A stretch of 43,869 nucleotides of DNA, taken from NCBI GenBank assembly GCA_021798115.1, contig JAJZYM010000015.1, positions 1 to 43,869 on the forward strand. The letters run 5' to 3'. This DNA comes from Pseudomonadota bacterium. Lineage in GTDB: Bacteria; Pseudomonadota; Gammaproteobacteria; JAKAQQ01. Position 1 is the first letter of the stretch; each line of letters opens with the position of its first letter. Below, piece by piece: positions 6,974 through 16,529 of this stretch. The notes beneath the pieces are model-generated. The model was not told where the DNA came from, did not search any database, and saw only the letters and a program-made list of their open reading frames with translations. The position numbers and the translations under genes are program-made.

Positions 6974-7740
6974 GGAGGACCGTCGATCTTGAGCTGCCCG
7001 GCCTCGAGACGGAGGACGCGGGTCCGGAAACGGCGCACGATTTCGAGAGCGTGGGTGGCGACGAGCACGGTCGTGCTGAGCTCGTTCAGGCGGGCGAAGA
7101 GCTGCATGATCTCGAGGGCAAGATCCGGATCGAGGTTCCCCGTGGGCTCGTCGGCGAGGAGGATCGGGGGACGGGTGACGATGGCCCGTGCGATGCCGAC
7201 GCGTTGCTGCTCGCCGCCCGAGAGGGCGAGCGGACGGGCCGATTCTTTCCCGAGGAGAGCCACCTGGTCGAGGGCCGCGCGCACCCGCCGGCCGATCTCC
7301 CGCTGGCCGTAGCCCTGGATGACGAGCGGGAGCGCCACGTTGTCGAAAACCGTGCGGTCCGCGAGGAGGCGGTGGTCTTGGAAGACGATCCCGATCCGTT
7401 GGCGGTGGTAGGCGAGCACGTCGCTCGGCCAGGGACCGAGGAGCCGCCCCTCGACGTGCAGTCGCCCGCGGGTGGGTCGCTCGAGGCCAACGAGGAGCCT
7501 TAGGAGACTACTCTTGCCCGCCCCCGAGGGTCCGGTGAGGAAGACCATCTCCCCCCCCTCGATCGAGAGGTTGAGATCGCGCAACGCCTCCTGCCCCGTC
7601 GGATAGCGGAGCGAGACGTGCTCGGCGTGGATCGCGGGGATGACGGCCGAGGCCGTGCGGCCCGGCTCCCCCCGGTCCGCGCGGGTGCCGACGCCTCTCG
7701 TCAATGTGGCCCCTGTCTCGTGGTGGAAGGGCCCGGGCAC
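6970..7740 (-). CDS. ftsE: cell division ABC transporter ATPase FtsE
   Basis: An ABC ATPase of up to 256 residues. It has Walker A GPSGAGKSS, a Q-loop in IGIVFQDHRLL, the ABC signature LSGGEQQRV, Walker B ILLADEPTGNLD and the switch His in VLVATHALE. It partners FtsX at the divisome. The start is uncertain: GTG 7740 gives about 33 extra N-terminal residues compared with FtsE from other bacteria and has no good ribosome site, while TTG 7704 has AGGGG six bases upstream and is nearer the family start. ftsY, often just upstream in gammaproteobacteria, is not in the window. Confidence 0.93.
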   Translation of the reverse strand: MPGPFHHETGATLTRGVGTRADRGEPGRTASAVIPAIHAEHVSLRYPTGQEALRDLNLSIEGGEMVFLTGPSGAGKSSLLRLLVGLERPTRGRLHVEGRLLGPWPSDVLAYHRQRIGIVFQDHRLLADRTVFDNVALPLVIQGYGQREIGRRVRAALDQVALLGKESARPLALSGGEQQRVGIARAIVTRPPILLADEPTGNLDPDLALEIMQLFARLNELSTTVLVATHALEIVRRFRTRVLRLEAGQLKIDGPP

Positions 7741-7775
7741 ACCGTGCGTGTGAGCACCCGGCTTGTGTCCCCTCT

Positions 7776-7806
7776 CCTCCTGGGCGGGGAATTCCCGCCC
7801 AGGAGG
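7776..7806 (-). terminator. strong hairpin between the lipase gene and ftsE
   Basis: Thirteen-bp perfect arms (7776-7788 and 7794-7806) enclose the 5-nt loop GAATT. The hairpin begins 13 bp after the lipase stop and lies upstream of ftsE. There is no T tract on either side, so it is not a classical intrinsic terminator. It may stabilise the mRNA 3' end or act together with Rho. Confidence 0.5.
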
Positions 7807-7818
7807 TTCATGGGTTTT

Positions 7819-9873
7819 TCAGACTGCAAGGTGGCAAGAGCTGGGCGTTGAAGAGGGCTGCTGAACGATGCTCGTGTACGGAAGAGCTATTTCTTTCCCT
7901 GAGGAGGCCACGAAGCTCAACCAGGCGTACTCCATATCCTCGTAGGCTTCCAGCGAGGGACTCGGATCGACGAAGGAGCCGTGCGTTCCCGTGAGGAACC
8001 GCACGATCGCGTGAAGAGGAGTGTTGCTTGCGGTGCTGCTTCCGTACTGTGTGAGGCACATGAGTGTGGCAAGGAGGTTGGTCGAGCTGTTGGGCACCAC
8101 CTGGTCGGGCAGGGCGCCGGTCGCGGGATCGCCCACGATCTCGAACATGAGGATGGGGTGCTCGGCCGCCGCCTGCACCGCCCAGTTGGCGGGATCGCCC
8201 GAATCGACGACCGTCTGGGCATCGCGGAGGAAGTTGGCGTAGAGCACCGTCCCGGGATCGAGCCCGGCCGCCTCGAGCCCCTGCTCGATGATCGGCTGGA
8301 AGGTTGGGGAGTTCTGGAGAAGGTACGGAATCTTCCCACCCGGCATGGCGAGGACGGAGGGGAAAGGCTGGTCGTTGTACGGCACGGGGGTTGTGTCGAG
8401 TGCGCTGAACACCGTCCCCACGATGCCGCCAAGGGAGTGGCCGGCGAAGCCGGCCACCATGAGCGGGTAGCCCGTGGGAACGCTGGCCGATGTCGGGACA
8501 GTGAGGGTCGGAAGGGTTTCGGCCAGGGTGATGAAATCCACGGCCCCTTCGCGGAGGTTGTCGCGCGAGACGAGAAGATTGTCGAGATTGATGAAGTAGG
8601 TGCCGCTCGGAGCGATGCCCGTGCCCACGTTCGGGGTGCCGAGCCCTGGCGGGAGGTTGAAGGTGCGCTCGTACTTGCCCATGTAGAAGGGGTTCTCGGG
8701 ATCGGTCACGCCGTTGAGCGGGAGATCGATGGCGGCCGTGGCGCCGCATTCGGAGGCGGCCGTGTCGGCGAGAGCGAGATCGTCCGTCCGGTTCTGCCCG
8801 ATGCCGTGCGCGAAAATCAGGGTGGGCCAGAAGCTGGGACTGGCGGGGTAGCAGCCCGTGGCCTCGTCCGGGACGGTGATGAGGATCGGGATCTGAAGCG
8901 TGGTCGTGGCGACCGGCGTGGGATTGAGCCGGGTGAGGAAGCTTCCGTTCGCCCCGTGCCAGAACTGGGTGAGGGGTGCTGCGGGATCCTGGGCGGTGGG
9001 TGCGCTCAGATAGTAGGGAATGGTGAGAAGACCCTGGTAGATCGCCGCGAAGCCCGGGGATCCCGGAACGTAATCCGCGGTCGTGCCCATATAGGTGAGA
9101 TCGGTGATCTGGGTGGGCTGGGCTTCCTTGGCCGCGGCCTCGAGGACGGGGGTGATCGACTGGGTCGAGACCGTCCAGACGAGGGCGATGTCGGAAGCCG
9201 ACAGGCCCGCCGCCTCGGCCACCTTGAGTTCGGAGCCCACGATCGGCTCGATCTCGGTGAGGACGGGATTGCTTGGCTGGGCACCGCCGCCGAGCGCCGT
9301 GACGAGGCTCTGGAAGGCGCTCGAGGGGGCGAGCGACGCCCCGGAGGTATCGGTGATGCCGTTCGTGAGGACGATGAGGTAGGAGCTCGCGGGAGCGAGT
9401 GGTGCGATCGGTGTGATGTCGATCATCTCGGGATCGGATGCGCTCACGCTGACCGTGTAGTCGGTGCCCTCGACGAGGGGCTTGACGAGACCGGTGACGG
9501 CGTAGCCTTCCTCGGGGTCGGTCGTGACCTGAAAGACGTCGACGTGACCGGCGAGGCTCGCTGCGGCGACGGGAGCGGTGAAAAAGGCGTTCATCGGCGC
9601 CGTCGTGGAGAAACCCATCATGGTGTTCATGGCGACGTCGGGATCGGAATAGTTCCCGGGATCGGTCACGGGGATGTTGAGCAGCCCCGTCTTCGAGCCA
9701 AGGAAGTAGAGATCATCGGGAAACGGGCCAATGCCGCCGGGGGGATAGAAGACAGCGGTGAATCCCGCAGCGGGGTTGGGGGCCGGGGGAGGGCTCGTGC
9801 TGCTGACGCTGCACGCCCCGAGGAGGAGGGTGGCCGTGAAGAGAGCAAGAAGGGCGGGGGCGCGGGTACGCAT
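7819..9873 (-). CDS. VolA/Pla-1-type extracellular lipase, lipoprotein
   Basis: A 684-residue lipoprotein. The signal peptide (residues 1-20) ends in the lipobox LGAC, so Cys21 is lipidated. The N-terminal part, with FPDDLYFLGSKTGLLNIPVTDP, matches the bacterial virulence-factor lipase N-terminal domain of the VolA/Pla-1/cef family. The alpha/beta-hydrolase half has an oxyanion-type segment IFAHGIGQNRTD and the nucleophile elbow FAGHSLGG, with a late GTHGSF supplying the probable catalytic His. Known members are surface lysophospholipases or lipases used to feed on host or environmental lipids. It sits between rsmD and ftsEX, where ftsY would normally be found, and seems to be a separate transcription unit. 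Confidence 0.85.
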   Translation of the reverse strand: MRTRAPALLALFTATLLLGACSVSSTSPPPAPNPAAGFTAVFYPPGGIGPFPDDLYFLGSKTGLLNIPVTDPGNYSDPDVAMNTMMGFSTTAPMNAFFTAPVAAASLAGHVDVFQVTTDPEEGYAVTGLVKPLVEGTDYTVSVSASDPEMIDITPIAPLAPASSYLIVLTNGITDTSGASLAPSSAFQSLVTALGGGAQPSNPVLTEIEPIVGSELKVAEAAGLSASDIALVWTVSTQSITPVLEAAAKEAQPTQITDLTYMGTTADYVPGSPGFAAIYQGLLTIPYYLSAPTAQDPAAPLTQFWHGANGSFLTRLNPTPVATTTLQIPILITVPDEATGCYPASPSFWPTLIFAHGIGQNRTDDLALADTAASECGATAAIDLPLNGVTDPENPFYMGKYERTFNLPPGLGTPNVGTGIAPSGTYFINLDNLLVSRDNLREGAVDFITLAETLPTLTVPTSASVPTGYPLMVAGFAGHSLGGIVGTVFSALDTTPVPYNDQPFPSVLAMPGGKIPYLLQNSPTFQPIIEQGLEAAGLDPGTVLYANFLRDAQTVVDSGDPANWAVQAAAEHPILMFEIVGDPATGALPDQVVPNSSTNLLATLMCLTQYGSSTASNTPLHAIVRFLTGTHGSFVDPSPSLEAYEDMEYAWLSFVASSGKEIALPYTSIVQQPSSTPSSCHLAV

Positions 9874-10003
9874 GGGGAGAGTTCTCCTTCTCCGAGTTGT
9901 ACGATAAGACTAAGCCTCTTGAGGACCGAATGCAACCGTGCCGCCATATCACCGCCCCCGGAGGGGGGGAGCGCCCCGGCGCCGCCCCCGTCCCCCGGGG
10001 CGG

Positions 10004-10609
10004 GTGCGCATCATTGCCGGCCGCTACCGCGGGCGTTTCCTCGACGTTCTGCCCGTGGGCGGTCTTCGTCCCACGACCGACCGCATGCGGGTGCAGCTCT
10101 TTTCCTGGCTCGATCCCCATCTTCCCGGGGCCCGCGTCCTCGACCTCTGCGCCGGGACCGGCGCTCTCGGCTGTGAAGCCCTCTCCCGCGGTGCGGTGCG
10201 TGCGCTCTTCGTCGAGCATGACCCCGCGCTCGCCGAGTCGCTCGGCAAGCGCCTCGCGGAATTCTCCGCGCCCGCAGAGGTCGTCACGGGCGACGCCCGC
10301 CGCCGTCTCGATGCCGTCCCCGGCCCGTTCACACTCGTCTTTCTCGATCCGCCCTTCGAGGATGAGCCCCTGCGCCGTGAACTCTTCGCGGGGGTTCTCG
10401 CCCGCGATCTTGTTGCCCGCGGGGGGTTTCTCGTCCTCGAGAGCCCGCGGGGGGAGGCGTGGCCCGAGCATCCGGCCGCCGGGTGGACGCTCCACCGCCG
10501 CGCCGTCCACGCCCGGGCGGAACTTCGTCTCTACCGGCGTGAGGACGGCGAGGGATCGACGGGCCACGCCGAGCCCCGTGGCGGAGGAAGTGCCGAACGG
10601 CTCGGCTAG
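10004..10609 (+). CDS. rsmD: 16S rRNA (guanine966-N2)-methyltransferase
   Basis: RsmD methylates G966 of 16S rRNA in the assembled 30S subunit using SAM. The usual N-terminal RIIAGRYRGR is followed by LRPTTDRMRVQLFSWL, the SAM-binding loop LDLCAGTGALGCEALSRGA and the catalytic VFLDPPFE motif. The GTG at 10004 gives VRIIAG, the normal family start (about 201 residues). An upstream GTG at 9938 would add 22 Pro/Arg-rich residues that look non-native. A short low-complexity tail follows the conserved fold. It is divergent from the lipase gene and codirectional with coaD, a common rsmD-coaD pair. Confidence 0.93.
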   Translation: MRIIAGRYRGRFLDVLPVGGLRPTTDRMRVQLFSWLDPHLPGARVLDLCAGTGALGCEALSRGAVRALFVEHDPALAESLGKRLAEFSAPAEVVTGDARRRLDAVPGPFTLVFLDPPFEDEPLRRELFAGVLARDLVARGGFLVLESPRGEAWPEHPAAGWTLHRRAVHARAELRLYRREDGEGSTGHAEPRGGGSAERLG

Positions 10610-11134
<525 letters not shown>

Positions 11135-11152
11135 ACGGACGGGGTCCAGTGC

Positions 11153-12712
<1,560 letters not shown>

Positions 12713-12778
12713 AGGGCACCCGTCGGCGTTGTGAGGAGTCTCCCAATTGTAAACGCCGACGCCCTCTTCCCTGGACCT

Positions 12779-13474
12779 TCAGCCGCATTTCGAGTCCCCG
12801 CAGTTGAGACAGGTCCGGCAGCCGTCGAGCATGACCACCGCCGCGGTGTTGCAGCGCAGGCAGAGCTGCGCCCCGCGCGGCGTCCCCTCGCCGTCGTGGT
12901 CCTGCAGCCGACGCTCGTACTCGGCTTTCTTCTCGGCGATGAGCGAACGCTGGGCGGCGTCCGGTTCGCGCGGGCGCATGAGCCCGATCTCGATGAGATG
13001 ACGCTCGAGTGTCGCGCCGATTTCGGCGATGAGGGAGGGCATGAAACGGCCTCCGGGTTTCCAGTAGCCGCCGCGCGGATCGAAGACCTCTTGGAGTTCG
13101 TCGACGAGGAAGGTCACGTCGCCCCCCTTGCGGAAGACGGCCGAGATGATGCGGGTGAGCGCCACGATCCATTGAAAGTGGTCGAGATTCTTCGAGTTGA
13201 TGAAGATCTCGAAGGGGCGGCGCGTCTCGTGCGGTGTGCCCTCGTTGAGCACGATGTCGTTGATCGTGATGTAAAGCGCGTGGTCGGCCACCGGGGGCTT
13301 GATCTTGTAGGTCGTGCCGATGAGCGCCTCGGGCCGCTCGAGTTTCTCGTGCATGCGGACGACGTTGTCGTCGACCGGGCGGGTCGGGGGCGGCGGGGGC
13401 GCGGGATCGCGCGCGTCCTGCGGGGGTTGGGTTGTGACGGTCAGGTCGACGATGGGTTTGTCGATGCGGATCAC
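12779..13474 (-). CDS. nrdJb: ribonucleotide reductase C-terminal subunit NrdJb
   Basis: A protein of 231 residues starting at GTG 13474, with GGAGG nine bases upstream, 16 bp after the nrdJa stop. It contains the segment NDIVLNEGTPHETRRPFEIFI and the helix FQWIVALTRIISAVFRKGGD of class II reductases, and ends with a cysteine-rich zinc/redox tail, CLRC and CRTCLNC. It corresponds to the C-terminal part of the B12-dependent enzyme, split off as a second gene as in Pseudomonas nrdJab. The C-terminal Cys pairs are needed to re-reduce the active-site disulfide of NrdJa. The frame also stays open upstream, overlapping nrdJa, but that part is a shadow. Confidence 0.9.
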   Translation of the reverse strand: MIRIDKPIVDLTVTTQPPQDARDPAPPPPPTRPVDDNVVRMHEKLERPEALIGTTYKIKPPVADHALYITINDIVLNEGTPHETRRPFEIFINSKNLDHFQWIVALTRIISAVFRKGGDVTFLVDELQEVFDPRGGYWKPGGRFMPSLIAEIGATLERHLIEIGLMRPREPDAAQRSLIAEKKAEYERRLQDHDGEGTPRGAQLCLRCNTAAVVMLDGCRTCLNCGDSKCG

Positions 13475-13490
13475 GGGCGGTCCCTCCGGG

Positions 13491-15638
13491 TCACCATTTG
13501 CCGTAGTAGCCCTCTTTGAGGGCGTCGTAGAGATTGGCGGCGGTGTGGACCTCGCCGTCGTAGAACACTTCCTCGTCGCCGCGGGCCTCGACGCGCCGCC
13601 CGTCTTCAAGAACGAAGGTGTAGACGGTGCGGGCGAGATCCTCCTGACGGACGAGCACCCCCTGGAATGCTTCGGGATTGAAGCGGAAGGTCGTGCAGCC
13701 CTTGAGGCCGGCTTCGTAGGCTTCGAGGTAAATGTCCTTGAACGCGTCGAAGGGGCAATCCGTCGGGACGTTGACCGTCTTCGAGATGGAGGAGTCGATC
13801 CAGCGTTGGGCGGCGGCCTGCATGACCACGTGCTCGTGCGGCGTGATGTCGCCGGAGGCGACAAAGCTGGGCGGGAGCCGTTTGCGCCCGGCCTCGGTTT
13901 CCGGATCGGCTTCGGGATCGACAAGGGTGCGGTAGGCCAGAAGTTCGTAGGAATAGACATCGACCCGCTCCTTCGTCTTGCGCCCTTCGCGGATGATGTT
14001 GCGAAAGTAGTGATGGGCGAAGCTCGGCTCGATGCCGTTCGAGGCGTTGTTGGCCAGGGCGAGCGAGATGGTTCCGGTGGGCGCGATCGACGTGTGGTGC
14101 GTGAAGCGGGCGCCGGTCTCGGCGAGGGCGGCGACGAGGTCGGGACGGATCTCGGCCAGTCGGCGGAAATAGCGGCTGTAGCGGGCGTGGAGCACACGAC
14201 CGGGCAGACGCTCGCCGGCGCGGTGTCCGTCGCGGGCGAGTTCCGGACGCAGGGCCAGCATCTCGGGTGTGATCTCGAATTCTTCCTCGAGGATCGGAGC
14301 CGGGCCTTTCTCGCGGGCCAGGCTCAGCGCTTCTTCCCAGCCGGCGACGGCCATCTCGCGGGCCACCTCCCCGGTGAAGCGGGCGGCCTCCTCCGATCCG
14401 TAGCGGAGACCGAGAAGGACGAGCGTGGAGCCCAGGCCGAGGAACCCCATGCCGTGGCGTCGTTTGCGGACGATCTCGCGCCGTTGCCGTTCGAGGGGGA
14501 GTCCGTTGATCTCGACGACGTTGTCGAGCATGCGGGTGAAGATGCGCACGACCTCGCGGTAGGCGTCCCAGTCGAAGCGGGCCGCCGCCGTGAAGGGTTC
14601 GCGGACGAAGGACGTCAGGTTCACCGACCCGAGAAGGCACGACCCGTACGGCGGCAACGGCTGTTCGCCGCAGGGGTTGGTGGCACGGATGTTTTCGCAC
14701 CACCAGTTGTTGTTGAGTTCGTTGACACGGTCGATGAGGATGAAGCCCGGTTCCGCGTAGTCGTAGGTCGAGAGCATGATCTCGTCCCACAGGTGACGGG
14801 CGGGAACGCGCTTGTAGACTTTGCAGGCCACCCGTCCCTCGGCGTCGGTGATGTACCCCTCGTGCAGCGGCCCGTGCCGCCAGATCACCTGGGCGGGGTC
14901 CTGCGTGTCGAGTCCGTTCATCTGGGCTTCGCGCGGATCGAGAGGAAAAGCGAGCGGCCAGAGGGCGTCGGTCTTCACCGCCTCCATGAACGCCTCGCTG
15001 ATCAGAAGCGAGAGATTGAACTGGCGCAGGCGGCCGTTTTCACGCTTGGCGCGGATGAAATCGAGGACGTCGGGATGGCCGACGTCGAACGTGGCCATCT
15101 GCGCCCCCCGGCGGCCTCCGGCCGAGGAGACGGTGAAACACATCCGGTCGTAGATGTCCATGAACGAGAGGGGGCCCGAGGTGTACGAGCCCGCGCCGGC
15201 CACGTAGGCGCCGCGCGGGCGCAACGTCGAGAACTCGTAGCCGATCCCGCACCCGGCCTTGAGGGTCAGCCCCGCCTCGTGCACTTTCTGCAGGATGTCG
15301 TTCATCGAGTCGCGGATCGTCCCGGAGACCGTGCAGTTGATCGTCGAGGTGGCCGGTTTGTACTCGAGGGCGCCGGCGTTCGAGACGATGCGTCCGGCGG
15401 GGATGGCCCCTGCGCGGAGCGCACGGAGAAACGTCTCCTCCCAGCGCGCGCGCTCGGCGGGCGCCTCGACCTCGGCCAGAACCCGCGCGATGCGGGCGTA
15501 GGTCTCGTCGATCGTGGCGTCGACCGCGTTCCCGTGCTTGTCCTTGAGCCGGTATTTTTTGTCCCAAATGTCCAGGGAGGCTTCCTGGACGGGGACCGTG
15601 TCACAGGGGGGTTCGGCCGGGAAAGGAAGGGGCTTCAT
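13491..15638 (-). CDS. nrdJa: B12-dependent ribonucleotide reductase, catalytic subunit NrdJa
   Basis: A 715-residue class II (adenosylcobalamin-dependent) ribonucleotide reductase, making deoxyribonucleotides with or without oxygen. The barrel motifs are STINCTVSGTI (first active-site Cys), FTVSSAGGRRGAQMATFDVGHPD, ATNPCGEQPLPPYGSC (radical Cys and Glu), GMGFLGLGSTL and APTGTISLALANNASNGIEP. The C-terminus has QRWIDSSISKTVNVP and GLKGCTTFR. The start ATG 15638 has GAGG eight bases upstream. nrdJb follows at once, so both are expressed together. No cobalamin riboswitch or NrdR box is recognisable upstream. Confidence 0.96.
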   Translation of the reverse strand: MKPLPFPAEPPCDTVPVQEASLDIWDKKYRLKDKHGNAVDATIDETYARIARVLAEVEAPAERARWEETFLRALRAGAIPAGRIVSNAGALEYKPATSTINCTVSGTIRDSMNDILQKVHEAGLTLKAGCGIGYEFSTLRPRGAYVAGAGSYTSGPLSFMDIYDRMCFTVSSAGGRRGAQMATFDVGHPDVLDFIRAKRENGRLRQFNLSLLISEAFMEAVKTDALWPLAFPLDPREAQMNGLDTQDPAQVIWRHGPLHEGYITDAEGRVACKVYKRVPARHLWDEIMLSTYDYAEPGFILIDRVNELNNNWWCENIRATNPCGEQPLPPYGSCLLGSVNLTSFVREPFTAAARFDWDAYREVVRIFTRMLDNVVEINGLPLERQRREIVRKRRHGMGFLGLGSTLVLLGLRYGSEEAARFTGEVAREMAVAGWEEALSLAREKGPAPILEEEFEITPEMLALRPELARDGHRAGERLPGRVLHARYSRYFRRLAEIRPDLVAALAETGARFTHHTSIAPTGTISLALANNASNGIEPSFAHHYFRNIIREGRKTKERVDVYSYELLAYRTLVDPEADPETEAGRKRLPPSFVASGDITPHEHVVMQAAAQRWIDSSISKTVNVPTDCPFDAFKDIYLEAYEAGLKGCTTFRFNPEAFQGVLVRQEDLARTVYTFVLEDGRRVEARGDEEVFYDGEVHTAANLYDALKEGYYGKW

Positions 15639-15671
15639 CGGGAGACCTCGCAGGCGGCTCTTGTCGTCGGT

Positions 15672-15721
15672 TGGGCCCTACCGGTAGGGGTTCTTTCGGG
15701 ATCGGGGCCCACCCTTAGGGT
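15672..15721. repeat. nested palindromes upstream of nrdJa
   Basis: CCCTACCGGTAGGG at 15676-15689 is a perfect 14-bp palindrome. It lies inside a larger pairing TGGGCCC (15672-15678) with GGGCCCA (15705-15711), and ACCCTTAGGGT (15711-15721) is a further dyad. All lie 35-85 bp upstream of the nrdJa start. They could be a repressor site or a leader hairpin. I recognise no known regulator. Confidence 0.4.
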
Positions 15722-15837
15722 AGCGCTCTCTCCGGCGCCGGTCAAGGGCGGTGCCCGGCCTCCCGCTGGAAACGGCCGGATCAGGGCGGGTCCGGAGAGC
15801 CCGGGGGCGCGTGGACGGCCGGGCCGCGCGCGGCGGT

Positions 15838-15863
15838 CTTGAAACCCGCGCCCCCCGCCCCCA
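15838..15863 (+). promoter_or_regulatory. sigma-32-like heat shock promoter of hsp20
   Basis: CTTGAAA at 15838-15844 exactly matches the sigma-32 -35 consensus. After 14 bp comes CCCCA (15859-15863), matching the start of the -10 consensus CCCCAT. The hsp20 start codon lies about 74 bp downstream. A heat shock promoter before a small heat shock gene is expected, which supports the call, although the whole stretch is C-rich and the -10 match could be by chance. Confidence 0.6.
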
Positions 15864-15936
15864 GCGTGAGGACCGGAAAGGGCGGTGCGCCCGCCCTCAG
15901 CAACCCACGACAGTCCTTCTGTGGAGGTGATGACCC

Positions 15937-16377
15937 ATGGCTCTGGTTCGTTATGACACCTGGTATCCGGCCAGCGCGATCGAAAAAGATCTCGGCCAGT
16001 TCATGAACCGGCTGCGCGAGCAGCTCGAGGACGTGAGTGTGGTCAATACGGAATGGGTGCCGCTTGTCGACGTCAAGGAGGAAAAGGACCATTTCGTGAT
16101 CCGGGCCGATATTCCGGGCGTGGATCCGAAACACATCGAGGTCACGATGGAGAACGGTGTGCTCAGCATCCGCGGCGAGCGGACGAGTGAGTCCGTCGAA
16201 GAGCGCGAGAAATACCACCGCATGGAGCGGATCACCGGCGTTTTCCACCGCCGCTTTGCGCTGCCCGACACCGCCAATCCCGACGGTATCCAGGCCCGGG
16301 GACGCGACGGGGTGCTCGAGATCACGATCCCGAAGCACGAGAAGCTGCGCCCGCGCCGGATCGCGGTCGAATCCTGA
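15937..16377 (+). CDS. Hsp20-family small heat shock protein
   Basis: A 146-residue holdase chaperone that binds unfolding proteins in the cytoplasm. The alpha-crystallin domain spans about residues 45-140: EWVPLVDVKEEKDHFVIRADIPGV at its start, ENGVLSIRGER, then the conserved GVLEITIPK. The terminal IxI/V-type tail is RRIAVES. An unusually complete Shine-Dalgarno GGAGGTGA (15923-15930) precedes ATG 15937, indicating strong translation. It stands alone, with a sigma-32-like promoter upstream and a long hairpin downstream, and next to a DegP protease gene with a related protein-quality role. Confidence 0.95.
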   Translation: MALVRYDTWYPASAIEKDLGQFMNRLREQLEDVSVVNTEWVPLVDVKEEKDHFVIRADIPGVDPKHIEVTMENGVLSIRGERTSESVEEREKYHRMERITGVFHRRFALPDTANPDGIQARGRDGVLEITIPKHEKLRPRRIAVES

Positions 16378-16404
16378 CCCGTGCCGCCGCTCGAGCGGTT
16401 CGCC

Positions 16405-16446
16405 ACCGCCGTTCTTTCCGGGGAACTCCCTGGAAAGAACGGCGGT
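16405..16446 (+). terminator. 15-bp hairpin after hsp20
   Basis: Perfect 15-bp arms ACCGCCGTTCTTTCC (16405-16419) and its complement (16432-16446), with a 12-nt loop that can pair further. It starts 28 bp after the hsp20 stop and lies between hsp20 and degP. No T tract follows, so it is either an mRNA 3'-end stabiliser or a Rho-assisted terminator. Confidence 0.55.
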
Positions 16447-16529
16447 CCTAACTTCACGGAGTGCCCTTCGCGTGCCATCCCGGGCGGGTGGGGGGCTTTT
16501 GTACGGTTTCCGATTCTGGAGTCTCGCCC

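Noticed and set aside
7981..10176. 731-codon plus-strand open frame opposite the lipase gene
   Set aside because: Antisense to a well-supported lipoprotein gene; composition is Gly/Arg/Asp-rich as expected for a high-GC shadow frame, with no domain.
13314..15842. 842-codon plus-strand open frame opposite nrdJa
   Set aside because: Shadow of the reductase gene; the protein sequence resembles no family.
15639..15936. Cobalamin riboswitch expected upstream of a B12-dependent reductase
   Set aside because: No B12 box or the associated helices could be found; the gap holds only palindromes and the hsp20 promoter.
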